The notes under the pieces are model-generated. The model worked only from the letters and a program-made list of their open reading frames with translations, searched no databases and was not told the origin of the DNA. 64,000 nucleotides of DNA. It comes from Streptomyces tendae. GTDB taxonomy: Bacteria > Actinomycetota > Actinomycetes > Streptomycetales > Streptomycetaceae. Numbering within the stretch: the first letter of the stretch is position 1; each line of letters starts with the position of its first letter. The stretch is from contig NZ_BMUY01000002.1 in assembly GCF_014650435.1 (NCBI RefSeq), positions 739,951-803,950 of the forward strand, given 5' to 3'. A program made the translations under genes and the position numbers. This document shows, piece after piece, positions 37,397 through 45,509 of this stretch.

Positions 37397-38527
37397 ATGC
37401 CCCTTCCCCACGTCCTGCTCTCCGCCGCCGTCTCCCTCGACGGATACCTGGACGACACCGGCCCCGAGCGCCTCCTGCTGTCCAGCCCCGCCGACTTCGA
37501 CCGGGTCGACGAGGTGCGGGCCTCCGTGGACGCGATCCTGGTCGGGGCCGGGACGATCCGGGCCGACAATCCGCGGCTGCTGGTGAACTCGGCCGAGCGG
37601 CGGGCGGCACGGGTCGCGGACGGGCTGGCGGAGTACCCGCTCAAGGTCACCGTCAGCGGCAGCGGCGAGCTGGACCCGGCGGCGCGGTTCTGGCACACGG
37701 GCGGGGAGAAGGTGCTGCTGACCACGGACGACGGCGCCCGGCGGGCCCGCGCGCTCGGGATCGGTGCCGAGGTGGTGTCCCTGGGGCCGGACCTCGACTG
37801 GCGGGCGGCGTTGGAGTACCTGCACGACCGGCGGGGCGTGCGGCGGCTCATGGTCGAGGGGGGCGGGACCGTCCACACCCAGTTGCTCCAGCAGGAACTC
37901 GCCGACGAGCTGCAGCTCGTTCTCGCGCCGCTCCTGGTCGGGGACCCGGCCGCGCCCCGGCTGTTCGGGCCCGGTGGCTATCAGGGCGGGCGGCTGCGGC
38001 TGGTGGAGTCGCGGCGGATCGAGGATGTGGTGCTGATGCGGTACCTGCCGACCGCGCCCGGCACCGGTGACCGCGTCGTCGCCGCCGACCGGCACTGGCT
38101 GGCCCTCGCCTGTGAGCTGGCCGAGCTGTGTCCGCCGTCGGACACGGCGTTCAGCGTGGGGGCGGTCGTGGTCGCCGCCGACGGGAGCGAGCTGGCCCGG
38201 GGGTACTCGCGGGAGGGCGGTGATCCGGTCGTGCACGCCGAGGAGGCCGCGCTCGCGAAGGTCGCCCCGGACGACCCTCGGCTCGCCCGCGCCACCGTCT
38301 ACAGCAGTCTCGAGCCCTGCGCCCGTCGGGCCTCCCGGCCCGCGCCCTGCGCCCGGCTGATCCTCGACGCCGGGGTGCGCCGCGTCGTCACGGCCTGGCG
38401 GGAGCCGGACACCTTCGTGGCGGGAGCGGACGGAAGCGGGGTGCTCACCGCCGGGGGCGCCGCCGTCGTCGTACTGGCCGAGTACGCGGAGCGGGCGAAG
38501 GCGCCCAACCGCCACCTCGAGGGGTAG
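37397..38527 (+). CDS. Pyrimidine reductase-deaminase fusion in reversed RibD order
   Basis: 376 residues. The N-terminal 215 or so form a RibD_C-type (dihydrofolate-reductase-like) reductase: SAAVSLDGYLDDTGPERL, DAILVGAGTIRADNPRL and LMVEGGGTVHTQLL. The C-terminal ~145 residues form a cytidine-deaminase-like domain with zinc ligands in VVHAEEAALAKV (HAE) and SLEPCARRASRPAPC (PCx9-10C). Standard RibD has the deaminase first. Likely a role in riboflavin or a riboflavin-like pathway; no other rib gene is near. Confidence 0.88.
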   Translation: MPLPHVLLSAAVSLDGYLDDTGPERLLLSSPADFDRVDEVRASVDAILVGAGTIRADNPRLLVNSAERRAARVADGLAEYPLKVTVSGSGELDPAARFWHTGGEKVLLTTDDGARRARALGIGAEVVSLGPDLDWRAALEYLHDRRGVRRLMVEGGGTVHTQLLQQELADELQLVLAPLLVGDPAAPRLFGPGGYQGGRLRLVESRRIEDVVLMRYLPTAPGTGDRVVAADRHWLALACELAELCPPSDTAFSVGAVVVAADGSELARGYSREGGDPVVHAEEAALAKVAPDDPRLARATVYSSLEPCARRASRPAPCARLILDAGVRRVVTAWREPDTFVAGADGSGVLTAGGAAVVVLAEYAERAKAPNRHLEG

Positions 38528-38597
38528 GTGGACAGGGGCGGGGAGATACGGATGTGCATTCCGCCCCCGGGATGACGTACAGTGGTGAACACAACGA

Positions 38598-38671
38598 CGC
38601 GGGGTGGAGCAGCTCGGTAGCTCGCTGGGCTCATAACCCAGAGGTCGCAGGTTCAAATCCTGTCCCCGCTA
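38598..38671 (+). tRNA. Initiator tRNA-Met (fMet, CAT)
   Basis: 74 nt with anticodon loop CTCATAA. Initiator features are the unpaired first base (C1 opposite T72 in CGCGGGG / CCCCGCT) and three consecutive G-C pairs in the anticodon stem (GGG/CCC). CCA not encoded. Confidence 0.93.
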
Positions 38672-38678
38672 CTGAAGG

Positions 38679-38714
38679 CCGAGGGCCGGAATCCGAAAGG
38701 GTTCCGGCCCTCGG
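38679..38714 (+). terminator. Terminator of tRNA-fMet
   Basis: CCGAGGGCCGGAA (38679-38691) pairs with TTCCGGCCCTCGG (38702-38714) around a 10-nt loop, directly after the tRNA. Confidence 0.88.
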
Positions 38715-38870
38715 TGCGTTTCCGCGGATGTTCCTTCCGTGTGTGCTGTTCCGTGTCATCCGGTCGGCCCCTCACCGCTCGCCGCCCGTCCCCGCTCCCG
38801 GAAACCTGGAGTCCGGGACGGCAAGCGGCGCGGACGTGCCGGCGCGGACGTACGGGGCGGCGGGAGACGA

Positions 38871-40109
38871 GTGGTGCGGCCAGGTGACGTGGACGACGAG
38901 GGAGCGTACGCCAGAGCCGGCGGCCGACTCCCCGGCGATCCCGTGCCCGACCCCGGCCTCGGTCTCGACGACGAGCCCCAGCCCACGCCGCCGGGGCCAC
39001 CACGCCGGCGGCCCGGGTACGGGCGCGCCTTCGTGCGCGCGCTCCCCGTGCTGCTGATCGTCGTCGCCATCCTGTACGACATCTTCACCCCGAGGTACTT
39101 CACCGCCGGTCCCCTCTACACGGCCGCGCCCCTGGTCGCCGCCCCGCTCTACTCACGGCGCGGCACGGCGCTCACCGGCGTCGCCGTGGTCGTCGCGGTC
39201 ATCGGACTGCAGCTCGGCAAGGGCGTCATCCACTACGTCGACTCCCTCACCGAGCTGATCACCATCGCGACGGTCGCCGTGCTGGCCGTCATCGTGAACG
39301 GCCTGGTCCGGCGCAGCAGTGAGCGCCTCGTCTCGGTCCGCGAGATCGCCGAGGCCGCCCAGCGCGCCGTACTGCCCCAGCCCGCCGAGCGGATCGCGGG
39401 TTTCGAGATCGCCGTCTGCTACGAGGCCGCGCAGGCGGACGCCTTCATCGGCGGCGACCTGTACGCGGTGCAGGACAGCGCCCGCGGCGTCCGGCTCATC
39501 GTCGGGGACGTGCGCGGCAAGGGCATGGGTGCGGTGGCCGCCGTCGCCGTCGTGATCGGCGCCTTCCGGGAGGCCGCCGAGCAGGAGGCGACGCTGGAGG
39601 CGGTGGCGCAGCGCCTGGAGCGGGCGCTGGCGCGCGAGGGCACCCGGCGCGACGGGCTGGACGCCTTCGAGGGCTTCACCACCGCCGTGCTCGCCGAACT
39701 CCCGCACGGCGGCGGGACGGTCCGCATCGTCAACCGCGGCCATCCGCCGCCGCTGCTGCTCTACGCCGACGGCACTCTCGGACCCCTGCCCGCCCGTGAG
39801 TCGGCGCTGCCGCTCGGCATGGGCGAGCTGGGTGTGTGGCCCGACCGGGCGGAGGAGGTCGCCTTCCCCGGTGGGGCCACGCTGCTGCTGTACACCGACG
39901 GACTGACCGAGGCCCGGGACGCGAAGGGCGAGTTCTACGATCCGCAGGCGCGGCTGGCCGGCCGCGCCTTCCCGCATCCCGCGACCCTGCTCGACACCCT
40001 CGCCGAGGACGTGCGCCGGCACTCCGGGGGCGGCATGGCGGACGACATGGCGCTGCTCGCCGTACGGCGGCCCCGGCGCGGCGACCATGATCATTGTCAC
40101 GAGCCGTGA
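38871..40109 (+). CDS. Membrane-bound SpoIIE/PP2C-type serine phosphatase
   Basis: About 412 residues. A Pro-rich cytoplasmic start, then three to four hydrophobic segments (VRALPVLLIVVAILYDIF, AAPLVAAPLYSRRG..., TALTGVAVVVAVIGLQLG, ITIATVAVLAVIVNGLV), and a C-terminal PP2C/RsbU domain with GGDLYAVQ, VGDVRGKGMGAVA, VNRGHPPPLLL and GLTEARDAKG. These phosphatases activate anti-anti-sigma factors in Streptomyces. The GTG pair at 38871/38874 follows GGGAGACGA. Partner unknown. Confidence 0.9.
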   Translation: MVRPGDVDDEGAYARAGGRLPGDPVPDPGLGLDDEPQPTPPGPPRRRPGYGRAFVRALPVLLIVVAILYDIFTPRYFTAGPLYTAAPLVAAPLYSRRGTALTGVAVVVAVIGLQLGKGVIHYVDSLTELITIATVAVLAVIVNGLVRRSSERLVSVREIAEAAQRAVLPQPAERIAGFEIAVCYEAAQADAFIGGDLYAVQDSARGVRLIVGDVRGKGMGAVAAVAVVIGAFREAAEQEATLEAVAQRLERALAREGTRRDGLDAFEGFTTAVLAELPHGGGTVRIVNRGHPPPLLLYADGTLGPLPARESALPLGMGELGVWPDRAEEVAFPGGATLLLYTDGLTEARDAKGEFYDPQARLAGRAFPHPATLLDTLAEDVRRHSGGGMADDMALLAVRRPRRGDHDHCHEP

Positions 40110-40329
40110 CAGGGCGACCCCCCTCCGCATAACAACTGATACACCGTCAGGAAAACCTTGCGTGAAGGGGAATACTGAAGCAGGGTCAACTCGCCCGGTT
40201 TTCACCGGTCGTGAGGGCTACGTCCCGGCGGTTTTCGTTAATGATCAAGAGGAACGGCTTGGAATCGGAGCCTCGCGTCTATTAACGTTCGATAACGCAG
40301 CGCGGTCGTCCCAGCCGTCACAGAAGGCG
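40110..40329. other. Promoter and leader region before the riboswitch
   Basis: 220 bp, AT-richer than the surroundings, with no gene. It should contain the promoter of the M23 gene; around 40278-40295 (TATTAACGTTCGATAAC) there are -10-like sequences but I cannot fix one. Confidence 0.55.
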
Positions 40330-40478
40330 GCTCCGTGCGCACGCGCCGAATCCCGCAAGGGAACCGGGGAACCACCACATTGGGGTGAATCGGGCGTATG
40401 ACGCCGTGGAGACACGGTCGTCAGACACCCGTAGGAGACCTTCCTGCTCCGAACCCGTCAGCTAACCCGGTAGGCGAG
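40330..40478 (+). ncRNA. ydaO-yuaA (c-di-AMP) riboswitch aptamer
   Basis: Conserved aptamer blocks occur in the correct order: CCGGGGAACCACC at 40364, TGGGGTGAAT at 40381, GTAGGAGACCTTCC at 40431 and the diagnostic CCGAACCCGTCAGCTAACC at 40449-40467, ending in GGTAGGCG. Boundaries are approximate. This class senses c-di-AMP and, in Streptomyces, commonly sits in front of cell-wall hydrolase genes. The Shine-Dalgarno (40482-40491) lies only a few bases after the 3' strand. Confidence 0.93.
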
Positions 40479-40502
40479 AAGGAAGGAAAGGAGTACGCCC
40501 AC

Positions 40503-41546
40503 GTGGCGTCCAACCGGCCTGCCCCCGAGGCCCCGTTCGTGCCCACCGGGCACGGCACCGACACCTTCGGCTACGACGCCCCGCGCGCCGAAGAGGGCCC
40601 TTGGGAGGAGTGGAACCCCACCGCGGACTCCATCCGCCCCGTGCGCGGCCGGCACCGCGTCGCCAAGCAGCGCGGCGGGCTCGCCCGCAGCTCCACCGTC
40701 CTCGGCGTCGGTGTCATAGCCGCCGTCGGCGCGGGCGGCATGGCCAGCGCGCAGACCGGCAAGCCGCCGGTGTCCATCTCCATGCCGGACCTGCCGAACG
40801 TCGGCTCGCTCATGCCCGGCGGTGACGAGGAGTCGGAGCCCGAGGGTTCCGCCACCCCGCTCAGCGGCATCACCCAGGCCGTCGCCGCCGACAGCGCCGA
40901 GGGCACCGGCACCGCCGACGCCGGCGAGTCGCTGCGGGCCCGGATCATGGCGCAGGCCGAGCAGCAGCAGGCGCAGGTCGAGACCAAGGCGGCCGCCGAG
41001 GCTCAGGCCGCGGCCGAGAAGAAGGCTCAGGAAGCCGCCGCCAAGGCGGAGAAGGAGGCCGAGGAGAAGGCCGCCGCCGCCAAGAAGAAGGCGGAGGAGG
41101 AGGCCGCGAAGAAGGCGGAGGCCGAGCGGCTCGCGAAGCTGGCCAAGCAGTTCACGCTGCCGACCTCCTCGTACACGATCTCCTCCACGTTCAACCAGGC
41201 CGGCTCCCTCTGGTCCTCCGGCCACCACACCGGCCTCGACTTCGCCGCCCCCACGGGCACGCTGCTCAAGGCGGTGCACAGGGGCACCATCACGTCGGCC
41301 GGCTGGGACGGGTCGTACGGCTACAAGACCGTGCTCACCCTCGACGACGGCACCGAGCTCTGGTACGCGCACCAGTCCTCCATCAACGTCAGCGTCGGCC
41401 AGAAGGTCACCACCGGTGATGTCATCGGCCGCGTCGGCGCCACCGGCAACGTCACCGGCGCCCACCTCCACCTCGAGGTCCACACCGATGGCGGCACTGG
41501 CATCGACCCGATGGCCTGGCTGCAGAGCAAGGGGCTCACTCCCTGA
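40503..41546 (+). CDS. Secreted M23 cell-wall peptidase under c-di-AMP riboswitch control
   Basis: 347 residues. An unusually long cytoplasmic N-terminus (~55 residues) precedes a hydrophobic export segment (STVLGVGVIAAVGAGGMASAQ). A ~75-residue Ala/Glu/Lys coiled coil (about 140-215) leads to the LytM domain: GHHTGLDFAAP (His, Asp), YAHQSSINV and GAHLHLEVHT (HxH). All zinc ligands present. GTG start, GGAAAGGAG 12 nt upstream. It most likely trims peptidoglycan during growth or germination; c-di-AMP reports turgor and ion status. Confidence 0.93.
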   Translation: MASNRPAPEAPFVPTGHGTDTFGYDAPRAEEGPWEEWNPTADSIRPVRGRHRVAKQRGGLARSSTVLGVGVIAAVGAGGMASAQTGKPPVSISMPDLPNVGSLMPGGDEESEPEGSATPLSGITQAVAADSAEGTGTADAGESLRARIMAQAEQQQAQVETKAAAEAQAAAEKKAQEAAAKAEKEAEEKAAAAKKKAEEEAAKKAEAERLAKLAKQFTLPTSSYTISSTFNQAGSLWSSGHHTGLDFAAPTGTLLKAVHRGTITSAGWDGSYGYKTVLTLDDGTELWYAHQSSINVSVGQKVTTGDVIGRVGATGNVTGAHLHLEVHTDGGTGIDPMAWLQSKGLTP

Positions 41547-41607
41547 TCCGGGCCGCCCTGATCCGCGCCACCCCGCTCAGCCCGTCCCCTGATTCGCCCC
41601 GCTGATC

Positions 41608-41665
41608 CCCGGCGGTCCTGACGGCAACCCCCCGACGTCAGGGCTGCCGGTTTGCGGGGTTTTTG
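41608..41665 (+). terminator. Terminator of the M23 gene
   Basis: A compound hairpin: CCTGAC/GTCAGG inside CCGGC/GCCGG-type pairing, followed by TTTGCGGGGTTTTT. The T-rich 3' end makes termination rightward likely. Confidence 0.7.
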
Positions 41666-41722
41666 CGTGCGTGCGGGTGCGTGCCGGGATGGTCTGCTCC
41701 GGCGCGGTTGTTGACTCCGTAC

Positions 41723-42667
41723 ATGACTTCTCTGCGCAAGCTCGGCTCCTCCGACCTCGAGGTCTTCCCCCTCGCCCTGGGCGGCAACGTCTTCGGCTGG
41801 ACCGCCGACCAGAACGAGTCCTTCGCCGTCCTGGACGCCTATACGGCGGCGGGCGGCAACTTCGTCGACACCGCCGACTCCTACTCCGCCTGGGTCGACG
41901 GCAACAGCGGCGGCGAGTCCGAGACCGTCCTCGGCCAGTGGCTCGCGGCCCGCGGCAACCGTGACGACGTCGTCCTCGCCACCAAGGTCAGCCAGCACCC
42001 CCAGTACCCCGGTCTGTCCGCCGCGAACATCAAGGCCGCGGCCGACGCCTCGCTGCGCCGCCTGGGCACCGACCGCATCGACCTCTACTACACCCACTTC
42101 GACAAGCCCGAGGTGCCGGTCGAGGAGATCATCGGCGCGCTGGACGAGCTGGTGAAGGCCGGGAAGGTGCGGTACATCGCCGCCTCCAACATCTCCGCCG
42201 AACGGCTCGCGGCGTCCCTGGAGTTCTCCGACCGCGAGGGCCTCGCCCGGTACGTCGCCCTCCAGCCGCACTACAACCTGGTCTCCCGCGACACGTACGA
42301 GGGCGAGCTGCGCGACCTCGCCGAGCGGGCCGGTCTCGCCGCCGTGCCGTACTACGCCCTCGCGGCCGGCTTCCTCACCGGCAAGTACCGGCCCGGCACG
42401 GACGTGGACAGCCCGCGGGCGGGCGGCGCGGCCAAGCACCTGGAGACGGAGCGGGGCCGCCGGGTGCTGGCCGTCCTGGACGAGATCGCCGCGGCCCACG
42501 AAGCCCCCGTCGCCACGGTCGCCCTCGCCTGGCTGGCCGCCCGGCCGACGGTGGCGGCGCCGATCGCGTCCGCGCGCACGGTGGAGCAGCTGCCGGCCCT
42601 GCTGGGCGTGGCCGAGCTGAGCCTGACGGAGGACGAGGTCGGGAGGCTCACCCAGGCGTCCGCCTGA
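41723..42667 (+). CDS. Aldo/keto reductase
   Basis: 314 residues of the AKR fold. The tetrad residues are visible: Asp and Tyr in FVDTADSYSAW, Lys in LATKVSQ and His in YYTHFDKPEV. ISAERL and VALQPHYNLVSR are typical later segments, and the NADPH phosphate site is in PIASARTVEQL. ATG start chosen at 41723, where the conserved LRKLGSSDLEVFPLALGG begins. Substrate unknown. It may be leaderless, as no strong ribosome site is seen. Confidence 0.92.
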   Translation: MTSLRKLGSSDLEVFPLALGGNVFGWTADQNESFAVLDAYTAAGGNFVDTADSYSAWVDGNSGGESETVLGQWLAARGNRDDVVLATKVSQHPQYPGLSAANIKAAADASLRRLGTDRIDLYYTHFDKPEVPVEEIIGALDELVKAGKVRYIAASNISAERLAASLEFSDREGLARYVALQPHYNLVSRDTYEGELRDLAERAGLAAVPYYALAAGFLTGKYRPGTDVDSPRAGGAAKHLETERGRRVLAVLDEIAAAHEAPVATVALAWLAARPTVAAPIASARTVEQLPALLGVAELSLTEDEVGRLTQASA

Positions 42668-42687
42668 GCGTGCGGCCGTCGCGTCGC

Positions 42688-42719
42688 GGACCTACGGACG
42701 GTGGGACCTACGGACGGTG
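42688..42719. repeat. 16-bp tandem duplication across the PrsW-like stop codon
   Basis: GGACCTACGGACGGTG at 42688-42703 is repeated exactly at 42704-42719. The second copy contains the stop codon of the minus-strand PrsW-like gene (42708-42710). Confidence 0.85.
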
Positions 42720-44102
42720 CGGGCCGGGCGGGGCGTACGGGTGGTACGGCGGCACGTACGGATCGTGCGGGGCCTGTGTGGCGTAGGGGGGCCAGGGGGC
42801 CTGCGGGGCGTAGGGACTGGGGGCATCCGTACGGAGGCCGTACGCACCGTGCGGCCCGCCGTACGGATACCCCCACGGCGGTAGCGGCCGAGGCAGGGGC
42901 GGCGGCGGGGCCGTGGCCCGGGCCGCGTAGTCCAGCGCCGGGCGGGCCACGCCCCGCAGGTGCCACAGGGCCTCCAGCAGCGCCCGCTCCCGCACGGTGA
43001 AGTCGGCGCCCGCCCTGCCGCGGCGCCCGCGCTGCCGCAGGAACGCCACCGAGGTCGCGCACGCCTCGTACCGCGCCACCGCCCGCGCCCCCTCCTTCCC
43101 CGCGTGCCGGCGGGCGTACTGCCGGGCGATGCGGCGGGCCCGCATCGAGCCCAGCGCGTACGGCTCCACGGGCGTGAGCCATCCCGCCAGGACGTACGCG
43201 GGCAGTTCGGCCCGTACGGTGCCCAGTTCACGCTGCCTGGTCCAGATCACCAGCCAGGTCAGCAGGCCGAAGGACGGCACCATGAACGCCGCGTAGACGG
43301 CGAAGAAGCCGTACTCGCCGAACGCGGCCGAGCCGTTCCACAGGGCGTGCATGCCCATCGCGAGCAGCAGCCCGGCCAGCGGGAGCAGGGCCCGGCGCAG
43401 GTGGTGCCGGCCCGTGGAGAGCGCGGCGATCCCGAAGCCGATGCCGGTGAGCACGGTGAACAGCGGGTGCGCGAACGGCGACATCACGACCCGCACGAAG
43501 AAGGTCGCCGCGGTGACGGAGGCGATGCCGCTGTCGCCGGTGAGCTGGTCGGTGCCGAAGGCGGTGCCCAGGTACAGGATGTTCTCGGTGAAGGCGAAGC
43601 CGGTGGCGGTGACCCCGGCGACGACCACGCCGTCGACGATGCCGGTGAAGTCCCGCCTGCGGAACAGGAAGACGAGGAGGACGGCGGCGGCCTTGGCGGA
43701 CTCCTCGACGACCGGGGCTATGACCGTGGCGCCCAGGGTGTCCGCGCCGGCCGGGTCGGCGGTCGCGGTCGCTATCCAGCGCGTCGCGAAACTGTTGGCG
43801 ACGATCGCTATCAGCGCCGCCGCGCAGGCCCCCCAGGCGAAGCAGAAGAGCAGGTTCCGCCAGGGGCCGGGATCCACCCGGTCCAGCCAGCGGAAGGCGG
43901 CTATGAGCAGCGGCACCGGCAGCACCGCCAGGCCCAACCCCACCAGGAACCCCTGCGTACCCGTCTGTTCGCGCACCAGGGCCAGGATCACCAGGCCGGA
44001 GAGCGCGAGCAGGGTGATCAGCGCGCCGTAACGCACCCAGGAGCGCTGCCACCAGTGCGTATGCCGGTGCGCACGGGTCGGATACGGGGGACAGGTGGCC
44101 AC
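42708..44102 (-). CDS. PrsW-family intramembrane metalloprotease
   Basis: 464 residues. Eight or more membrane segments fill residues 25-290. PrsW motifs: PVVEESAKAAAVLL (EExxK), GFAFTENILYLG (FxxxEN) and HALWNGSA (conserved His). PrsW cleaves anti-sigma factors in Bacillus; actinobacterial targets are mostly unknown. A ~170-residue cytoplasmic C-terminus ends in a Pro/Tyr-rich tail (PYVPPYHPYAPPGPHRP). The GTG start is 10 bp after trmB, so they are cotranscribed. Confidence 0.92.
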   Translation of the reverse strand: MATCPPYPTRAHRHTHWWQRSWVRYGALITLLALSGLVILALVREQTGTQGFLVGLGLAVLPVPLLIAAFRWLDRVDPGPWRNLLFCFAWGACAAALIAIVANSFATRWIATATADPAGADTLGATVIAPVVEESAKAAAVLLVFLFRRRDFTGIVDGVVVAGVTATGFAFTENILYLGTAFGTDQLTGDSGIASVTAATFFVRVVMSPFAHPLFTVLTGIGFGIAALSTGRHHLRRALLPLAGLLLAMGMHALWNGSAAFGEYGFFAVYAAFMVPSFGLLTWLVIWTRQRELGTVRAELPAYVLAGWLTPVEPYALGSMRARRIARQYARRHAGKEGARAVARYEACATSVAFLRQRGRRGRAGADFTVRERALLEALWHLRGVARPALDYAARATAPPPPLPRPLPPWGYPYGGPHGAYGLRTDAPSPYAPQAPWPPYATQAPHDPYVPPYHPYAPPGPHRP

Positions 44103-44112
44103 GGCATGGACC

Positions 44113-44928
44113 CTAACCGGTGGGGGGCAGCTCCTTGTGCTGTACGCGACGGAAGAGCAGGTCGTTCACCACATGACCCTTGTCCAGTCCCTGGCCCTCG
44201 AAACGGGTCAGCGGCCGGTGTTCGGGACGTGGCGCGAATCCGCCGCCGGGCACGGTGTTCTCGAAGTCGGGGTGCGCGGTGAGCACGTCGAGCATCTGCT
44301 CGGCGTACGGCTCCCAGTCGGTGGCGCAGTGCACCACGGCACCCGGGGCGAGCCGGGTCGCGGCCAGCGACAGGAACTCCGGCTGGATCAGCCGCCGCTT
44401 GTGGTGCCGCTTCTTGGGCCACGGGTCGGGGAAGTAGACGCGCAGGCCGGCGAGGGAGTCGGGGGCGAGCATCTCGCGCAGCAGGATGATCGCGTCGCCG
44501 TTGCCCACCCGGATGTTGGACAGCTCCTGTCGCTCCGCGAGGCCGAGCAGGTTGCCCTGGCCCGGGGTGTGGACGTCGACGGCGAGGATGTTGGTGTCCG
44601 GGTCGGCGGCGGCCATCCGGGCGGTGGCCTCGCCCATGCCGAAGCCGACCTCCAGGACCACGGGGCGGGCGTTGCCGAAGAGTTCGGCGAGGTCGATGAC
44701 CCGCTGTCCGTCGATGTCCAGCCCCCATACCGGCCACAGCCGCTGCAGCGCGTCCGCCTGGCCGGCGGTCACCCGGCTCCGCCGGGGCTGGAAGCTGCGG
44801 ATCCGCCGCTCGAAGTGCGAACCGGCGGGATCGGCCTTCGGGCCGTCGGGGAAACGGGGCTCGCCCTTGGCGCGGACGTGACGCAGGGAGGCGGATGCGG
44901 CCTCGGGGGTGTGGTGGGAGTCAGACAC
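44113..44928 (-). CDS. trmB: tRNA (guanine-N7)-methyltransferase
   Basis: 271 residues; makes m7G46 in tRNA with SAM. Motif I VVLEVGFGMGEATARMA, then ILAVDVHTPGQGNLL, and the signature FPDPWPKKRHHKRRLIQP. The last part RFEGQGLDKGHVVNDLLF is typical. An Arg-rich N-terminal extension (about 50 residues) is normal in Streptomyces. GTG start with no ribosome site; TAAAAT is centred 12 nt upstream, so the mRNA may be leaderless. First gene of an operon with the PrsW-like gene. Confidence 0.95.
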   Translation of the reverse strand: MSDSHHTPEAASASLRHVRAKGEPRFPDGPKADPAGSHFERRIRSFQPRRSRVTAGQADALQRLWPVWGLDIDGQRVIDLAELFGNARPVVLEVGFGMGEATARMAAADPDTNILAVDVHTPGQGNLLGLAERQELSNIRVGNGDAIILLREMLAPDSLAGLRVYFPDPWPKKRHHKRRLIQPEFLSLAATRLAPGAVVHCATDWEPYAEQMLDVLTAHPDFENTVPGGGFAPRPEHRPLTRFEGQGLDKGHVVNDLLFRRVQHKELPPTG

Positions 44929-44957
44929 AATGCGTCGATTTTAGACCGCGCACGTGG

Positions 44958-44986
44958 TTGCGACAGCTTGTAGGTGTAGTTAGACT
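44958..44986 (+). promoter_or_regulatory. Promoter of the Dabb-domain gene
   Basis: TTGCGA (44958-44963) and TAGACT (44981-44986) are separated by 17 bp, a good match to the housekeeping (HrdB-type) consensus. About 53 nt of leader would precede the GTG at 45047. Confidence 0.6.
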
Positions 44987-45046
44987 CTGTAACGTCAGCG
45001 AATGGCTGAAGTGTCAAGCGGCAGTCGTACCGTGGGGAGAGACACC

Positions 45047-45457
45047 GTGATTCACCACCAGATCCGCCTTGCCATGCGACCCGACGCACCCCGGGACAAG
45101 GTCGAGGAAGCACTGGAGATGCTCCGCAGGATGGGGCGCGAGATCGATGCCGTCACGTACTGGACGGTCGGGCGCGACGTGGGCGGCGACTTCGACTACG
45201 GCGCGATGTTCGCCGTCGAGGACATCGAGGGCTACCGGGCCTACATGCACGCCCCGCTGCACCGGCAGGTCGACGAGATCGGGCTGCCGCTGGTGCGCAA
45301 CATGGTCTCCCACGACCTGACCGACGACGAGGACCCGGCCACGGCCGACCGCATCCGGCAGATCCACGCCGAGCGCTTCGCGGGGGACCCGGCCCTCGTC
45401 ACCCTGATCGAGGGCCTCGGCTCGTACGAGGGCAGCAGCGCCCCCGGGCGCGACTAG
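45047..45457 (+). CDS. Dabb (stress-responsive alpha/beta barrel) family protein
   Basis: 136 residues beginning IHHQIRLAMRPDAPRDKVEEALEML, a one-domain ferredoxin-like fold with YMHAPLHRQVDEIGLPLVRNMVSHDL near the middle, typical of Dabb proteins. A charged C-terminal ~40 residues extend it. GTG 45047 is chosen because GGGGAGAGA lies 6 nt upstream. Divergent from trmB. Biochemical role unknown; relatives include polyketide cyclase-like and stress proteins. Confidence 0.87.
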   Translation: MIHHQIRLAMRPDAPRDKVEEALEMLRRMGREIDAVTYWTVGRDVGGDFDYGAMFAVEDIEGYRAYMHAPLHRQVDEIGLPLVRNMVSHDLTDDEDPATADRIRQIHAERFAGDPALVTLIEGLGSYEGSSAPGRD

Positions 45458-45509
45458 CCCGCGCCTGCCCGGTGGCCTGCCTGCCGGGCGGGCGGGGGGC
45501 CGGGGGTCC

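Noticed and set aside
40398..40502. Upstream in-frame ATG for the M23 peptidase at 40398
   Set aside because: It lies inside the conserved riboswitch aptamer and has no ribosome site; GTG 40503 follows a clear one.
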